Under the pieces are notes generated by a model. It made no database searches. It had not been told where the DNA came from and saw nothing but the letters and a program-made list of their open reading frames with translations. Position numbers and translations under genes: made by a program. 64,000 nt of DNA from Wagnerdoeblera sp046292685. GTDB taxonomy: Bacteria; Pseudomonadota; Alphaproteobacteria; Rhodobacterales; Rhodobacteraceae. The stretch covers positions 1 to 64,000 of the forward strand of contig NZ_JBKBQM010000002.1 of the NCBI RefSeq assembly GCF_046292685.1. Direction: 5' to 3'. Positions 57,001 to 64,000 of this stretch are shown in pieces. Within the stretch, counting starts at the first letter, position 1; every line of letters starts with the position of its first letter.

Positions 57001-59111
57001 ACGGCGCGGCCAACGGGCCGGTGGTGTTCGACGGGGTGGATGTTTCGGGTAACACCATCGTCAGCGGCACGGTTCAGGCCGGTGGCACCGAAACCTTCAC
57101 CGGAGGGGGGCGCCTGCTGAACGTCGCAGGAACCAATACCATCGAGGGCGCCGGCGGGAACGACGTGGTGCTGGTGGAAGGTTCGGGCACGGTGGCCGTT
57201 ACCGGCGACGCAGGCGACGACCTGATGGTCTTTGGCGCGGGTGGCGGCAGCTTCGATGGCGGCGCCGGCACCGATACGGCCGATTTCAGCAACATCGCAT
57301 CGGCCGTTGTCGTGGATCTGATGAACGGCAACGTCAGCAGCGGCACCAACGCGACGCTGACGGGTGTGGAAAACGTCATCGGGTCGGCCTTCGACGACAT
57401 CATCCGCGGCGACAGCAACGCGAACCTGCTGCAAGGCGGCGACGGCAACGACACCATCGCGGCCAGCGGCGGCAACGACACGATGGATGGCGGCGACGGC
57501 ATCGACACGGCGTCGTTCGGCGCCAGCACGGCGGCGGTCTTTGCCAACCTGGTGCTGAACACGGCCTTCGGGTCCGAGGTCGGCAACAACGTGCTGGTGT
57601 CGATCGAGAACCTGACGGGCGGTGCGGGCAACGATGCGCTGGTCGGCAATGCCGGCAACAACCGGCTTGACGGCGGCGCGGGCAACGACACGGTGACCGG
57701 GGGGGACGGCGACGACATCCTGGTGGCCGGAACCGGCATTGATGTGCTGTTCGGCGGAAACGGCAACGACACGGCGGTGTTCGCCGGGGACTGGGCTGGT
57801 TTCGACATCACCGAGTCGGGCGGCGTCTTTACCATCAGCCGGGACGGCAACGTTGCCACGGTCAGCGAGGTGGAGAACTTCATCTTCAACGGGGTGGAAT
57901 ACCTGGCCTCGGAGATCGTGAACTCGGCGCCCGACGACATTCTGTTTACCGATGGCGCTCCGTCGGTGGACGAGAACGCGGATGGCGCCGCCATCACCCG
58001 GCTGGATGCAACCGATCCGAACCCGGGCGATACGGTGACGCTGACCGTGGACGACTCGCGGTTCGAGATCGTGGCCGCGGTCGGGCCGGGGCTGCCGTGG
58101 CTGCTGAAGCTGAAGGCGGGCGAGACGCTGAACTACGAGGCCGAAGCCTCGGTCACGCTGAACATCGCCGCGACCGACTCCAAGGGCGCCACGCGGGTGG
58201 AGCAACTGGTGGTCACGGTGAACGACGTGAACGAGCCGCCGGAGCCGGGGCCGGGTCTGGGCACCTGGACGCCGAACGCGATCGAAGCCGGGTCGGTCGG
58301 GGCGCCGCTGTTCCCCGAAGCCGGGTTCACCGACCCCGATGGCGATGCGCTGACCTACGAGCTGCTCAGCGCACCGTCGCTGGGGCGGCTGTTGCTGAAC
58401 GGGGTGCAGGTGCAGGTCGGCGATATCCTGTCGCAGGCCGATCTGGAGGCGATGGTCTACAACAGCCCGACGCCTGCCGGCCTTTATACCGCCACCTTTG
58501 CGGTATCGGACGGCGAGTTCATCCAGTCGCTGACGCTGAACCTGAACGTGACGCCCGGTGTGGACGCGGTCTACAACGGCACGTCGGGCAACGACACGCT
58601 GGACGGGGCGCTTGGCAAGGACACCCTCTATGGCTTTGCCGGCGATGACCTGATGAACGGCGGCGGCGGCAACGACCAGATGTTCGGCGGTGACGGCCGC
58701 GACACGATGTATGGCGGCTTCGGCTTCGACACGCTGGCCGGCGGCAACGGCAACGACCTGCTGTTCGGCGGGGCGGGCAACGACCGGCTGATCGGCGGCG
58801 GCGGCAACGACACCGCCACCGGCGGCGACGGGGCAGATTGGTTCCTGCTGTTCAACGTCGCCTCGGATATCGGCAAGTTCGCCCGGCTGAACATCACCGA
58901 TTTCACCAGCGGGGAAGACAAGATCGACCTTCGGGTGTTCGGCGGCCTGACCTACATCGGTACCGCGGCGTTCAACGGCGCCGGGGGCCAGGTGCGCTAT
59001 GCGGCGGCACAGGACCAGTTGGTGATCGACTGGAACGCCGACTCTGTGGCCGACTACCGGATCCAGTTGCAGACCGGCGCGGCCTTCGCGGTCGGCGACC
59101 TGCTGTTGTAA
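51075..59111 (+). CDS. Giant secreted RTX protein with five beta-helix modules and cadherin-like region
   Basis: This 2678-residue protein has at least five similar pectin-lyase-like parallel beta-helix modules, starting near 51120, 52010, 53230, 55030 and 56130. Each opens with a SIQAAIDAA or FATIGAA helix, an AGTYAENL strand and an IVGANAG strand. RTX GGxGNDTLxGG blocks separate them. A cadherin/CSPG-like region follows (about 57940-58560; SVDENADGAAITRLDATDPN), then a final RTX block and the serralysin C-terminal domain (FTSGEDKIDL to AVGDLLL). It has no signal peptide, no protease motif and no YGFDPH motif of AlgE epimerases. It is probably a calcium-dependent adhesin or polysaccharide-binding surface protein. 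ATG 51075 was chosen over an upstream TTG. Confidence 0.9.
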   Translation: MANVNLSVVGPLAGVGEFATIGAALAFAAANHGSDEVTITIAAGTYAENLSITQANISLVGANAGIAADGVRGAETIIDGYMVVTGNGTGIDGITLANGGNVWGSNVGIVLQATGVSIANSIFDGSGQTHIAIEMAPNSTGFSVSGSSFSGWASGIWVNPGATGLSVTGNTFSNNGNGMNIDGPGVTGDVSGNSFVSSVGSHIGMGLWSAGTIDASALIGSNTFNGPNSQVSLYGTGGADVLIGTEGPNRLFGGDGNDTIYAGPGDSVYGGGGNDELVLDAGMTPAQVLAMTIEGFEKVSIDNGGSGATTWIVLEGQSIQAAIDAASAGDTILVGDGTFTENVLVNKSNITIVSMNGRDATTIAGIEGAGRLGAVQFAPGVTGVTLGDTDQGFTVIGFDSANPGLEVAAVYFQGAQSGHTIRGNDIRANGDGGLVSEVVNNSNITIDGNIFSGQTFVGPNPAGNGFGDQFTLFNVPRQLVVINSGAGSTGIVFTNNQVTGTAGGINGVGQPQGNTLVTIDVPNSTISDNEFTGFTNRFATQLRARGNGTEIADNTFDQPDGGNSGIFTGTATGQTISGNEFNLNDAGNLFAGTGGADVIYGNGGNDELSGGAGNDTIDGGNDNDVLLGDAGADSLSGGDGNDTIYGGDGDDIIEGGAGADVLYGGNGNDVIRADLDDVVDGGAGTNTVVFAAGTDPDDIFAMTTLSNVQLIVIEGTANTLYVAEGMSIQAAIDAANPGDTIIVGPGTFAEALSINKEIHIVGAGSGSDPATATIIDPPVNTSFGVTFFGLSDGSSLSSVRVTGGATGISLEDGTGDLTFTDVAAVGNTLYGLNYRTGAGQTVGEVTVIDSVFSDNGSVGLRLASGGSHAHLSVSGSTFTGNGVSGLNTQGNTLASISVLDSAFANNGTAGGSGHGDLILFSFTGDAVLQNLTISNDGRGSNALQITGITSGSGAEPDPRKAVVPVGSVVVDGVTITGTYARDVVQIGRFTDLNGLSISGVDVQATQGAAPGWAQVSFFNVGGDVDLAAYGLANGLRTNINTNNGVDFASAPDATTGAVLTGGSGNDGLVGHVLNDTLAGGDGNDTLSGGAGNDNLNGGAGDDLILADAGNDTIDGGDGIDTLDMAAAGSGGSFVDLNAGLAFSTATGIDMVSRVENVRGSSGNDGLFGDDNDNTFFASGGTDVIDGRGGSDTFDASAAGTAMTVNLATGVVSGAHAATLISVENVRTGAGNDAITGSAADNRIETGAGNDTIIAIGGNDTVDGGAGMDTVSFAGNRADYTITWDGTTATVSSGGSTVTITNAGRLDFADKDVLLVDDGSAEFATIGAAITAAVDGDEILVAAGTYAETLAITKGVSIFGANAGLAGSDAGRGAEAIIDGTVTIGAASAVTIDGMKFLNNNALPRAKVDTIFVTTAAGHVITNTVFESTVAGGSVNDQAIYTTVLTSGALSITNNLFTGDSSFGTGDKYGTAAWGRGIWSNVNGATLVISDNDFQNTRTGITLEGYNDASSTVSGNSFLNAGTGISVGIPSAGTFAGITGNSFANTDTDLNLQNLTANLTIDVGGTTNSAPDVMVVLGGAGNDAIVGTDGADAISGRGGNDTVTGGAGNDSINGEGGNDTVVLSGNATDYTWTGTAASFVIADDRAGSPDGTDTVANVEFVQFADITLSTAALFANVKLYDVDGNLLGGFATIQDAVNAATGGIGERIEVAAGAYAENVTVNKSVAIHGANAGVAHGGARGAESVLNGLFVLAADGVTIDGFSVNGGGTQGSGVRGSGSFVADDITIANTLFTGQTGQPILYGFGQGGAGATNWTVTGNKVSGIAGANATAMVFFNIDGLTVSDNLIEHDDTGLAGRRGINLDGITNGTISGNTLRFGGVANTSWGIQISMSDGVAGPLAITGNTVSDVASAISLLSQRSASGLDITGNTLSGTNGVVLNTGGVAPVVPGVTMSDIEVTGNTITVTGFAVRLRDLHNGAANGPVVFDGVDVSGNTIVSGTVQAGGTETFTGGGRLLNVAGTNTIEGAGGNDVVLVEGSGTVAVTGDAGDDLMVFGAGGGSFDGGAGTDTADFSNIASAVVVDLMNGNVSSGTNATLTGVENVIGSAFDDIIRGDSNANLLQGGDGNDTIAASGGNDTMDGGDGIDTASFGASTAAVFANLVLNTAFGSEVGNNVLVSIENLTGGAGNDALVGNAGNNRLDGGAGNDTVTGGDGDDILVAGTGIDVLFGGNGNDTAVFAGDWAGFDITESGGVFTISRDGNVATVSEVENFIFNGVEYLASEIVNSAPDDILFTDGAPSVDENADGAAITRLDATDPNPGDTVTLTVDDSRFEIVAAVGPGLPWLLKLKAGETLNYEAEASVTLNIAATDSKGATRVEQLVVTVNDVNEPPEPGPGLGTWTPNAIEAGSVGAPLFPEAGFTDPDGDALTYELLSAPSLGRLLLNGVQVQVGDILSQADLEAMVYNSPTPAGLYTATFAVSDGEFIQSLTLNLNVTPGVDAVYNGTSGNDTLDGALGKDTLYGFAGDDLMNGGGGNDQMFGGDGRDTMYGGFGFDTLAGGNGNDLLFGGAGNDRLIGGGGNDTATGGDGADWFLLFNVASDIGKFARLNITDFTSGEDKIDLRVFGGLTYIGTAAFNGAGGQVRYAAAQDQLVIDWNADSVADYRIQLQTGAAFAVGDLLL

Positions 59112-59154
59112 GGGCTGCGGCCGGGGGGGGACGACGCCCCCGGCATCGAAACGG

Positions 59155-59191
59155 AACGCCCCCGCAGGACATGCTGCGGGGGCGTTTTTTT
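59155..59191 (+). terminator. Strong Rho-independent terminator after the giant RTX gene
   Basis: AACGCCCCCGCAG pairs perfectly with CTGCGGGGGCGTT (13 base pairs, loop GACATG) and runs into seven T residues. It lies 44 bases after the stop codon. Confidence 0.95.
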
Positions 59192-59209
59192 GCCGGTGTC
59201 TGCCCGCGC

Positions 59210-60187
59210 TCAGTCCGGCAGCAGCGCCAGCGCCCTTTCGAACACCGGCCGGTCGACGTTGCCACCCGAGGCGACACAGACCACCGCTTCGCCTTGCAGC
59301 GCGTCGGGCCGGAACAGCGCCGCAGCCAGCGCGACCGCGCCCCCCGGCTCCAGCACGATCTTCAACCGCTGCCAGGCCAGCGCCATCGCGTGAAGCGCCT
59401 CGTCATCGGTCACGACAAGGCCCGGGCCTGCCAGCCGTTGCAGAATGGGAAAGGTCAGCCGCCCCGGCTCGGGCGTGACGATCGCATCGCAGATCGACCC
59501 GGCAAGCGCCGCGTTGCGCACCGGGTGGCCTGCGGCCAAAGACCGGGCGGTATCGTCGAACCCGGCCGGTTCGGCGGTGCGCACCCGCAGGCCGGACGCG
59601 CGCGATTCCAGCGCCAGCGCAATGCCGCTGGCAAGCCCCCCACCGCCGCAGCACACCAGCACATCGGCCTGGGTAACCCCCTGCTCGGCCGCCTGTGCGG
59701 CGATTTCCAGCCCCGTGGTGCCCTGGCCGGCGATCACCATCGCGTTGTCGAAAGGTTTGACGAGTGTCAGCCCGCGTTCTGCAGCCAACCGGGCGCCGAT
59801 GGCGTCGCGGTCCTCGGTCGCGCGGTCGTAAAGCACCACCTCGGCCCCCAGGGCGCGGGTGTTGGCGATTTTCAGCGCCGGCGCATCGGCCGGCATGATG
59901 ATGACCGAGGCCACCCCATGCAGCCGGGCCGCCAGCGCGACGCCCTGCGCGTGGTTGCCGCTGGAAAACGCGATCACGCCGCGCGCCCTTGTCGTCGGGT
60001 CCAGCGCCGACAGGGCCGACCAGGCGCCGCGGAACTTGAACGACCCGGTGTGTTGCAGGCACTCGGCCTTGACCAGCACCCGGCGGCCCGCGATCTCGTC
60101 CAGAAAGGGCGAGGAAAGCAGCGGGGTGACCCGGGCGTGGCCGGCAAGGCGGGTGGCGGCGGCTTCGATGGCGGCGATATCGGTCAT
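59210..60187 (-). CDS. PLP-dependent threonine/serine dehydratase-like enzyme
   Basis: This 325-residue fold-type II PLP enzyme has the Schiff-base lysine in TGSFKFRGA (Lys51), the SSGNHAQGVA cofactor stretch and the phosphate-binding CGGGGLASG loop. It ends without an ACT regulatory domain. Candidates are catabolic threonine dehydratase, serine racemase or hydroxyaspartate ammonia-lyase; the sequence alone does not decide. Its ATG is 61 bases after recN on the same strand. Confidence 0.87.
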   Translation of the reverse strand: MTDIAAIEAAATRLAGHARVTPLLSSPFLDEIAGRRVLVKAECLQHTGSFKFRGAWSALSALDPTTRARGVIAFSSGNHAQGVALAARLHGVASVIIMPADAPALKIANTRALGAEVVLYDRATEDRDAIGARLAAERGLTLVKPFDNAMVIAGQGTTGLEIAAQAAEQGVTQADVLVCCGGGGLASGIALALESRASGLRVRTAEPAGFDDTARSLAAGHPVRNAALAGSICDAIVTPEPGRLTFPILQRLAGPGLVVTDDEALHAMALAWQRLKIVLEPGGAVALAAALFRPDALQGEAVVCVASGGNVDRPVFERALALLPD

Positions 60188-60248
60188 GCGGATTGTCCCC
60201 TGATGGCGCGGGCAGGCTAGCCGCTGCCGGCGGCAAGGGCCAGATGCG

Positions 60249-61910
60249 TCAGGCCGCAAGCAGCGCCCGCGCCGCCGCCCGCGCGGCATCGGAAATGTGG
60301 TCGCCCGAAATCATCCGCGCCACTTCGTCCACCCGGTCGGGCTCGGCCAGCGGCACGACGGTGGACAGGGTCGTGTCGCCGACCACCCGCTTTTCCACCC
60401 GCCAGTGATGCGCGCCAAGCGCCGCGACCTGCGGGCTGTGCGTCACGACCAGCACCTGCGCGCCTTCGGCCAGCCGCCGCAACCGGCGGCCCACGGCATC
60501 GGCCGTTGCCCCGCCCACGCCGCGGTCGATCTCGTCGAAGATCAGCGTCAGCCCTTCGGTCCCTTGCGTCAGGCAGACCTTGAGCGCCAGCAGAAACCGG
60601 CTGAGTTCGCCGCCCGACGCGATGCGGTTCAGCGGCCCGGCCGGGGCGCCCGGGTTGGTGGCGACGGTGAAGGCAACCATGTCGGCGCCTTCGGGGCCGG
60701 GCGTATCGGGGGAAACATCGGTGCGAAAGCTGGCGCGCTCCATCTTCAACGGTGCCAGTTCGCCTGCCATTGCCGCATCCAGCCGTTCGGCGGCGGCGCG
60801 GCGCAAGGCCGTAAGGTCGGCGCAGGCCGCGGCATGGGCGGCGGCGGCCTCGGCTTCGGCACGGGCGAGCGCCGCCATGTCGCGGGTCGAGCCGTCGAGC
60901 GCCGCCAGCCGGTCGCGCAGCGTGCCGGCCAGGGCGCCCAGATCGTCGGGGGCGACGCCATGCTTGCGCGCCAGCGCCCGCAAGGCGAAAAGGCGTTCTT
61001 CCACCCGCTCGAGTTCGGCGGGGTCCATGTCCAGCGCCTCGAAGGCGCGCTCCACGCCGGCCTGGGCATCGGCCAGTTCGATGGCCGCGCGGGCCAGCGC
61101 CGCCAGCGGCGCATCCAGCCGACCTTCCAGCGCGGCGGCGGCACGGTCGGCCGCACCTTCCAGCCAGCGCTGCGCATCGCGCAGGGCGCCTTCGGCCCCT
61201 TGCATCGACAGCGCCTGCACCGCGCGCGCCACATCCTCGCGCACGCGGGCGGCGGCCTGCAAGGCGCGCCGGCGGGTATCGAGTGCGGCATCCTCGCCGG
61301 GCTCGGGGTTCAGCCGATCGAGCTCGGCCACGGCGTGGCGCAGGAAATCTTCTTCGGCCTGCAAGGCGGCGAGGCGGTCCTGCGCCTCGGCCCGGGCCTT
61401 GCGCGCGGCCGACAGCGCGCCCCAGGCGGCGCGCACGCGCGCCAGCAGCGGGGCGGACCCGGCGAACTGGTCCAGCAAGGCGCGGTGGCCGCGCGGGTCC
61501 AGCAGGCCGCGGTCGTCGTGCTGGCCGTGCAGCTCGACCAGGCCTTCGGACATGGCGCGCAGCAATTCCGCCCCCACCGGGCGGTCGTTGGCCCAGGCGC
61601 GGCGCCGGCCATCGGGGGAAACGGTGCGGCGCAGGATCAGGCCATCCTCGGCCTCGATCCCGGCATCCGCCAGCACGGCCCGCGCCGGGTGCCCGGGCGG
61701 CAGGTCGAATTCGGCCACGACCTCGCCTTGCGCGGCCCCCTGGCGCACCAGATCGGCCCGGCCGCGCCACCCCAGCACGAAGCCCAGACAATCCAGCAGG
61801 ATCGACTTGCCCGCCCCGGTTTCGCCGGTCAGCACATTCAGGCCCGGCGCCCAGGACAGGGAAAGCCGGTCGATCAGCAGCATGTCCCGGATGTCGAGTT
61901 GCCGCAGCAT
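60249..61910 (-). CDS. recN: DNA repair protein RecN
   Basis: This 553-residue SMC-like ATPase acts in recombinational repair of double-strand breaks. It has Walker A TGETGAGKS (28-36), a long central coiled coil rich in Ala, Arg and Glu, the signature region SGGELSRFLLALK and Walker B LTLIFDEIDRGVGG. The length is normal. The order recN-bamD-lpxC, in the direction of transcription reversed, is typical of Rhodobacteraceae next to the cell division cluster. Confidence 0.97.
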   Translation of the reverse strand: MLRQLDIRDMLLIDRLSLSWAPGLNVLTGETGAGKSILLDCLGFVLGWRGRADLVRQGAAQGEVVAEFDLPPGHPARAVLADAGIEAEDGLILRRTVSPDGRRRAWANDRPVGAELLRAMSEGLVELHGQHDDRGLLDPRGHRALLDQFAGSAPLLARVRAAWGALSAARKARAEAQDRLAALQAEEDFLRHAVAELDRLNPEPGEDAALDTRRRALQAAARVREDVARAVQALSMQGAEGALRDAQRWLEGAADRAAAALEGRLDAPLAALARAAIELADAQAGVERAFEALDMDPAELERVEERLFALRALARKHGVAPDDLGALAGTLRDRLAALDGSTRDMAALARAEAEAAAAHAAACADLTALRRAAAERLDAAMAGELAPLKMERASFRTDVSPDTPGPEGADMVAFTVATNPGAPAGPLNRIASGGELSRFLLALKVCLTQGTEGLTLIFDEIDRGVGGATADAVGRRLRRLAEGAQVLVVTHSPQVAALGAHHWRVEKRVVGDTTLSTVVPLAEPDRVDEVARMISGDHISDAARAAARALLAA

Positions 61911-61967
61911 GGCGTTACCTGCGCGCCTGCGGCCTCGCGCGGGGCGGGATGCCGAACCAGGCCGGGG

Positions 61968-62807
61968 TCACAGCCATTTGCCCTGGATCGACTGCCGCCA
62001 GACCGTGCGCAACCAGCCCTGGCTGCGCGCCTCGGGGTTGAGGCCCTTGCCGGTCAGCAGGCGGTAGCTGTCGTCATAGAAGGGCGAGCCCTTGAAGTTG
62101 TGTCCGAGGATCGCCGCTGCCGTCTGGGCGTCGTCGGTCAGACCCAGGGCCAGATAGCATTCGACCAGCCGGTGCAGCGCCTCGGGCGTGTGGGTGGTGG
62201 TCTGGAACTGTTCGACCACCACGCGGAAGCGGTTGATCGCCGCTGCATAATGCCCGCCACGCAGGTAGTAGCGGCCGATTTCCATTTCCTTGGCGGCCAG
62301 ATGGTCGAAGGCCAGATCGAACTTCAGCATCGCCGACTTGGCATATTCGCTGTCGGGATACTGTTCGATCACCACGCGCAGGGCCTGCAGTGCCTGGAAG
62401 GTCAGCCCCTGGTCGCGGCCCACCTCGTCGATCTGGTCGTAATAGGAAATCGCAAGGATGTATTGCGCCCAGGCCGCATCCTCGTCGCCCGGGTAAAGGT
62501 CGAGATAGCGTTGCGCGGCGGCGCGGGCCTCTTCGTAGTTCTTGCGCTTGTGCTCGGCGAAGGCCTGCATCACGACGCTGCGCTTGGCCCATTCGGAATA
62601 GGGATACAGCCGTTCGACCTCGGCGAAATAGCGGCTTGCGGTGGGCTGGCGCGGGCTGGTTTCCAGCGCACGTTCGCCGAGGGCGAAGATATCCTTCGCC
62701 TCCATCGATTCGAGGTTGATCTGGCTTTCGCGGCTGGCGCAGCCGGTCAAGACCGCAACCACCAGAACCGCACCGATCAGCCTTGCGCGCTTGGCCCGCC
62801 CTGTCAT
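61968..62807 (-). CDS. bamD: Outer membrane protein assembly factor BamD (lipoprotein)
   Basis: This 279-residue lipoprotein of the BAM complex has a short signal with the lipobox LTGC (Cys23), then TPR-like repeats: ALETSPRQPTASRYFAEVERLYPYSEW, SEYAKSAMLKFDLAFDHLAAKEMEIGRYYL and YAAAINRFRVVVEQFQTT. It helps BamA insert beta-barrel proteins. The ATG before TGRAKRARL was chosen because it places the lipobox correctly; the frame is open further upstream. It lies 57 bases before recN and 131 bases after lpxC on the same strand. Confidence 0.96.
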   Translation of the reverse strand: MTGRAKRARLIGAVLVVAVLTGCASRESQINLESMEAKDIFALGERALETSPRQPTASRYFAEVERLYPYSEWAKRSVVMQAFAEHKRKNYEEARAAAQRYLDLYPGDEDAAWAQYILAISYYDQIDEVGRDQGLTFQALQALRVVIEQYPDSEYAKSAMLKFDLAFDHLAAKEMEIGRYYLRGGHYAAAINRFRVVVEQFQTTTHTPEALHRLVECYLALGLTDDAQTAAAILGHNFKGSPFYDDSYRLLTGKGLNPEARSQGWLRTVWRQSIQGKWL

Positions 62808-62938
62808 CGTTCTGCCTGCTCCTGCGGGCGGTTGCCCCGGAAAGACCGGGGGCGGTCCTGCCCTGCCGCTGCTTCTGATGCGTTCCCTAGCACAGAAAAA
62901 TCCGAGGCGCAAAACGCCTTTCGCCCGGCAGGGCCTGG

Positions 62939-63862
62939 TCAGGCGGCGGTTCGCGGCAGGTCGTCCGGCGTGACGCCGACCCCGGGCAGCTTGCAGCCCG
63001 ATCCGCCGTCGCAATCCACCCAGGCCCAGGCGCCGGGGGTGGCGAACACCTGCCGCAGCAGGCGGTTGGTCAGCGCGTGGCCGGACTTGATGCCGGTATA
63101 GCGCCCCAGAACCGGCCCGCCGGCCAGCGCCAGATCGCCCAGGGCATCCAGCATCTTGTGGCGCACGGGTTCGTCCTGGTGCCGCAAGCCGCCGGGGCTG
63201 AGCACCTGTTCGCCCTGAACCACCACGGCGTTGTGCAGCGTGCCGCCCAGCGCCAGGCCGTTGGCGCGCATGAAATCCACGTCGGCCTGCCGGCAGAAGG
63301 TGCGGCTGTCGCTCAGCTCACGCACGAAGGTTCCGTTCGACAGGTTCAGCGCCTTTTCCTGCCGCCCGATCGCGGCATCGGCGAAGTCGATGGCAAAGCG
63401 CATTTCCATCGCGTCGGCGGGTTCCAGCCGGGCCACGGCCTCGCCTTCGCAGACATCGACGGCGCGCAGGATCTTCAGCGCGCGCACCGGGGCCGACTGG
63501 CGCATCACGCCAGCCGCCAGAAAGCCGCGCACGAAGGGCACGGCCGACCCGTCGAGAATCGGCACTTCGGGTCCGTCGATTTCGATCAGGGCGTTGTGGA
63601 TGCCGCACCCGGCCACCGCGGCCATGACATGTTCCACCGTCGAGACGGTGGCGCCCTGCGCGTTGGCCAGCAAGGTGCACAGTTTCGAGGAAACCACCGC
63701 ATCCCACCGCGCAGGGATGCGACCCTTGGCCGCCGGCAAGTCCGTTCGGACGAAGACGATGCCATGATCGACCGGCGCCGGGTTGACCACCAGCCGCGCC
63801 GGCGCACCGGAATGCAGGCCCACGCCTTCGAAGGCGACCGCCGAAATCAGGCTGTTCTGCAC
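62939..63862 (-). CDS. lpxC: UDP-3-O-acyl-N-acetylglucosamine deacetylase
   Basis: This 307-residue zinc enzyme performs the first committed step of lipid A synthesis. Zinc ligands are in VEHVMAA (His78) and RHKMLDALGDL (about His237 and Asp241), with the FVRELSDSRTFC and GLALGGTLHNAVVV blocks in the middle. The length is normal. It starts with GTG (GTG CAG AAC). The presence of lipid A synthesis confirms a Gram-negative host. In related genomes ftsZ lies just upstream, which would be beyond the window edge. Confidence 0.97.
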   Translation of the reverse strand: MQNSLISAVAFEGVGLHSGAPARLVVNPAPVDHGIVFVRTDLPAAKGRIPARWDAVVSSKLCTLLANAQGATVSTVEHVMAAVAGCGIHNALIEIDGPEVPILDGSAVPFVRGFLAAGVMRQSAPVRALKILRAVDVCEGEAVARLEPADAMEMRFAIDFADAAIGRQEKALNLSNGTFVRELSDSRTFCRQADVDFMRANGLALGGTLHNAVVVQGEQVLSPGGLRHQDEPVRHKMLDALGDLALAGGPVLGRYTGIKSGHALTNRLLRQVFATPGAWAWVDCDGGSGCKLPGVGVTPDDLPRTAA

Positions 63863-64000
63863 GTTACACCCCGTGTCTGCCGGATACCCGGCCCTTCATC
63901 CAGATGCGCCAGGCGCCAGGCCCGGATCATCACGCCATCGCCGCCCCCACGGCCAATCGCGCGATTTTTAGATAAGCGACCACCCCCGACACCGCAATTC
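63863..64000. promoter_or_regulatory. Upstream region of lpxC at the window edge
   Basis: The last 138 bases contain no supported gene. The AT-richer segment GCGATTTTTAGATAAGCG at about 63959-63976 may belong to the lpxC promoter. Confidence 0.4.

Noticed and set aside
51039..58205. A 2388-codon minus-strand open frame opposite the giant RTX gene
   Set aside because: Its product is the same kind of His/Val/Ala-rich antisense reading of RTX and beta-helix codons, with no recognisable domain. The plus-strand protein has modular domains, a type I secretion end and a strong terminator.
51075..59111. AlgE-type mannuronan C5-epimerase
   Set aside because: Beta-helix plus RTX and the nearby alg genes suggested it, but the epimerase catalytic motif YGFDPH is not present and the helices are much shorter than the AlgE catalytic module.

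Overview
The window is high-GC DNA from an alphaproteobacterium, most likely a member of the Rhodobacteraceae. The signs are the recN-bamD-lpxC order at the right end, a Lon-HU-tRNA-Val block, an operon of carnitine genes with a GlxA-type regulator, a Fur protein without CxxC motifs, and dispersed GC-rich intergenic hairpins that carry a GATATTT core. No genes of a phage, plasmid or insertion sequence were seen.

Layout. 1-716 has no supportable gene. 717-8699 (minus) holds an alkaline-phosphatase-superfamily phosphodiesterase, a complete Dpp/Opp-type ABC importer (fused double ATPase, two permeases, Tat-exported binding protein) and a CocE-type hydrolase, with choline sulfatase betC divergent from the hydrolase. 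10605-17346 (minus) is a carnitine/crotonobetaine catabolic set: CaiD-like hydratase, ADP-forming acyl-CoA synthetase, CaiA-like dehydrogenase, carnitine dehydrogenase-thioesterase fusion and a BKACE dehydrocarnitine cleavage enzyme. A divergent GlxA/CdhR-like regulator (17416-18498) runs into tRNA-Val(CAC). 18580-26604 is housekeeping: HU-like protein, lon, a cimA-methyltransferase-squalene/phytoene-synthase-like operon with overlapping genes, and cysS.

26922-38924 is the first secretion and exopolysaccharide region. An alg44-alg8 pair (plus) faces a DUF4114/RTX protein (minus). It is followed by algD (minus), a large serralysin-type M10 RTX metalloprotease split by an in-frame amber codon (minus), and a HlyC-like acyltransferase (plus). 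38919-48322 is mixed metabolism: a DadA-like oxidoreductase with argE, a Fur-family regulator, a SIMPL-domain protein, a 1000-residue membrane-anchored Pro/Ala-rich protein, wrbA and a pcaD/hydrolase pair. 48564-59111 is a second secreted-protein region: an S8 subtilase-RTX protein and a 2678-residue RTX/beta-helix protein. 59210-63862 (minus) carries a PLP dehydratase, recN, bamD and lpxC.

The most interesting pattern is regulatory and modular. TTAA-N7-TTAA sequences, the full CtrA consensus, lie upstream of both RTX genes of the second region and of the acyl-CoA synthetase gene. A near match sits inside a perfect palindrome upstream of algD. This suggests that a CtrA network controls a calcium-dependent extracellular programme of mannuronan-like polymer, RTX proteins and proteases. 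The PilZ domain of the Alg44 homologue appears to lack one of the two arginines of the cyclic-di-GMP RxxxR motif.
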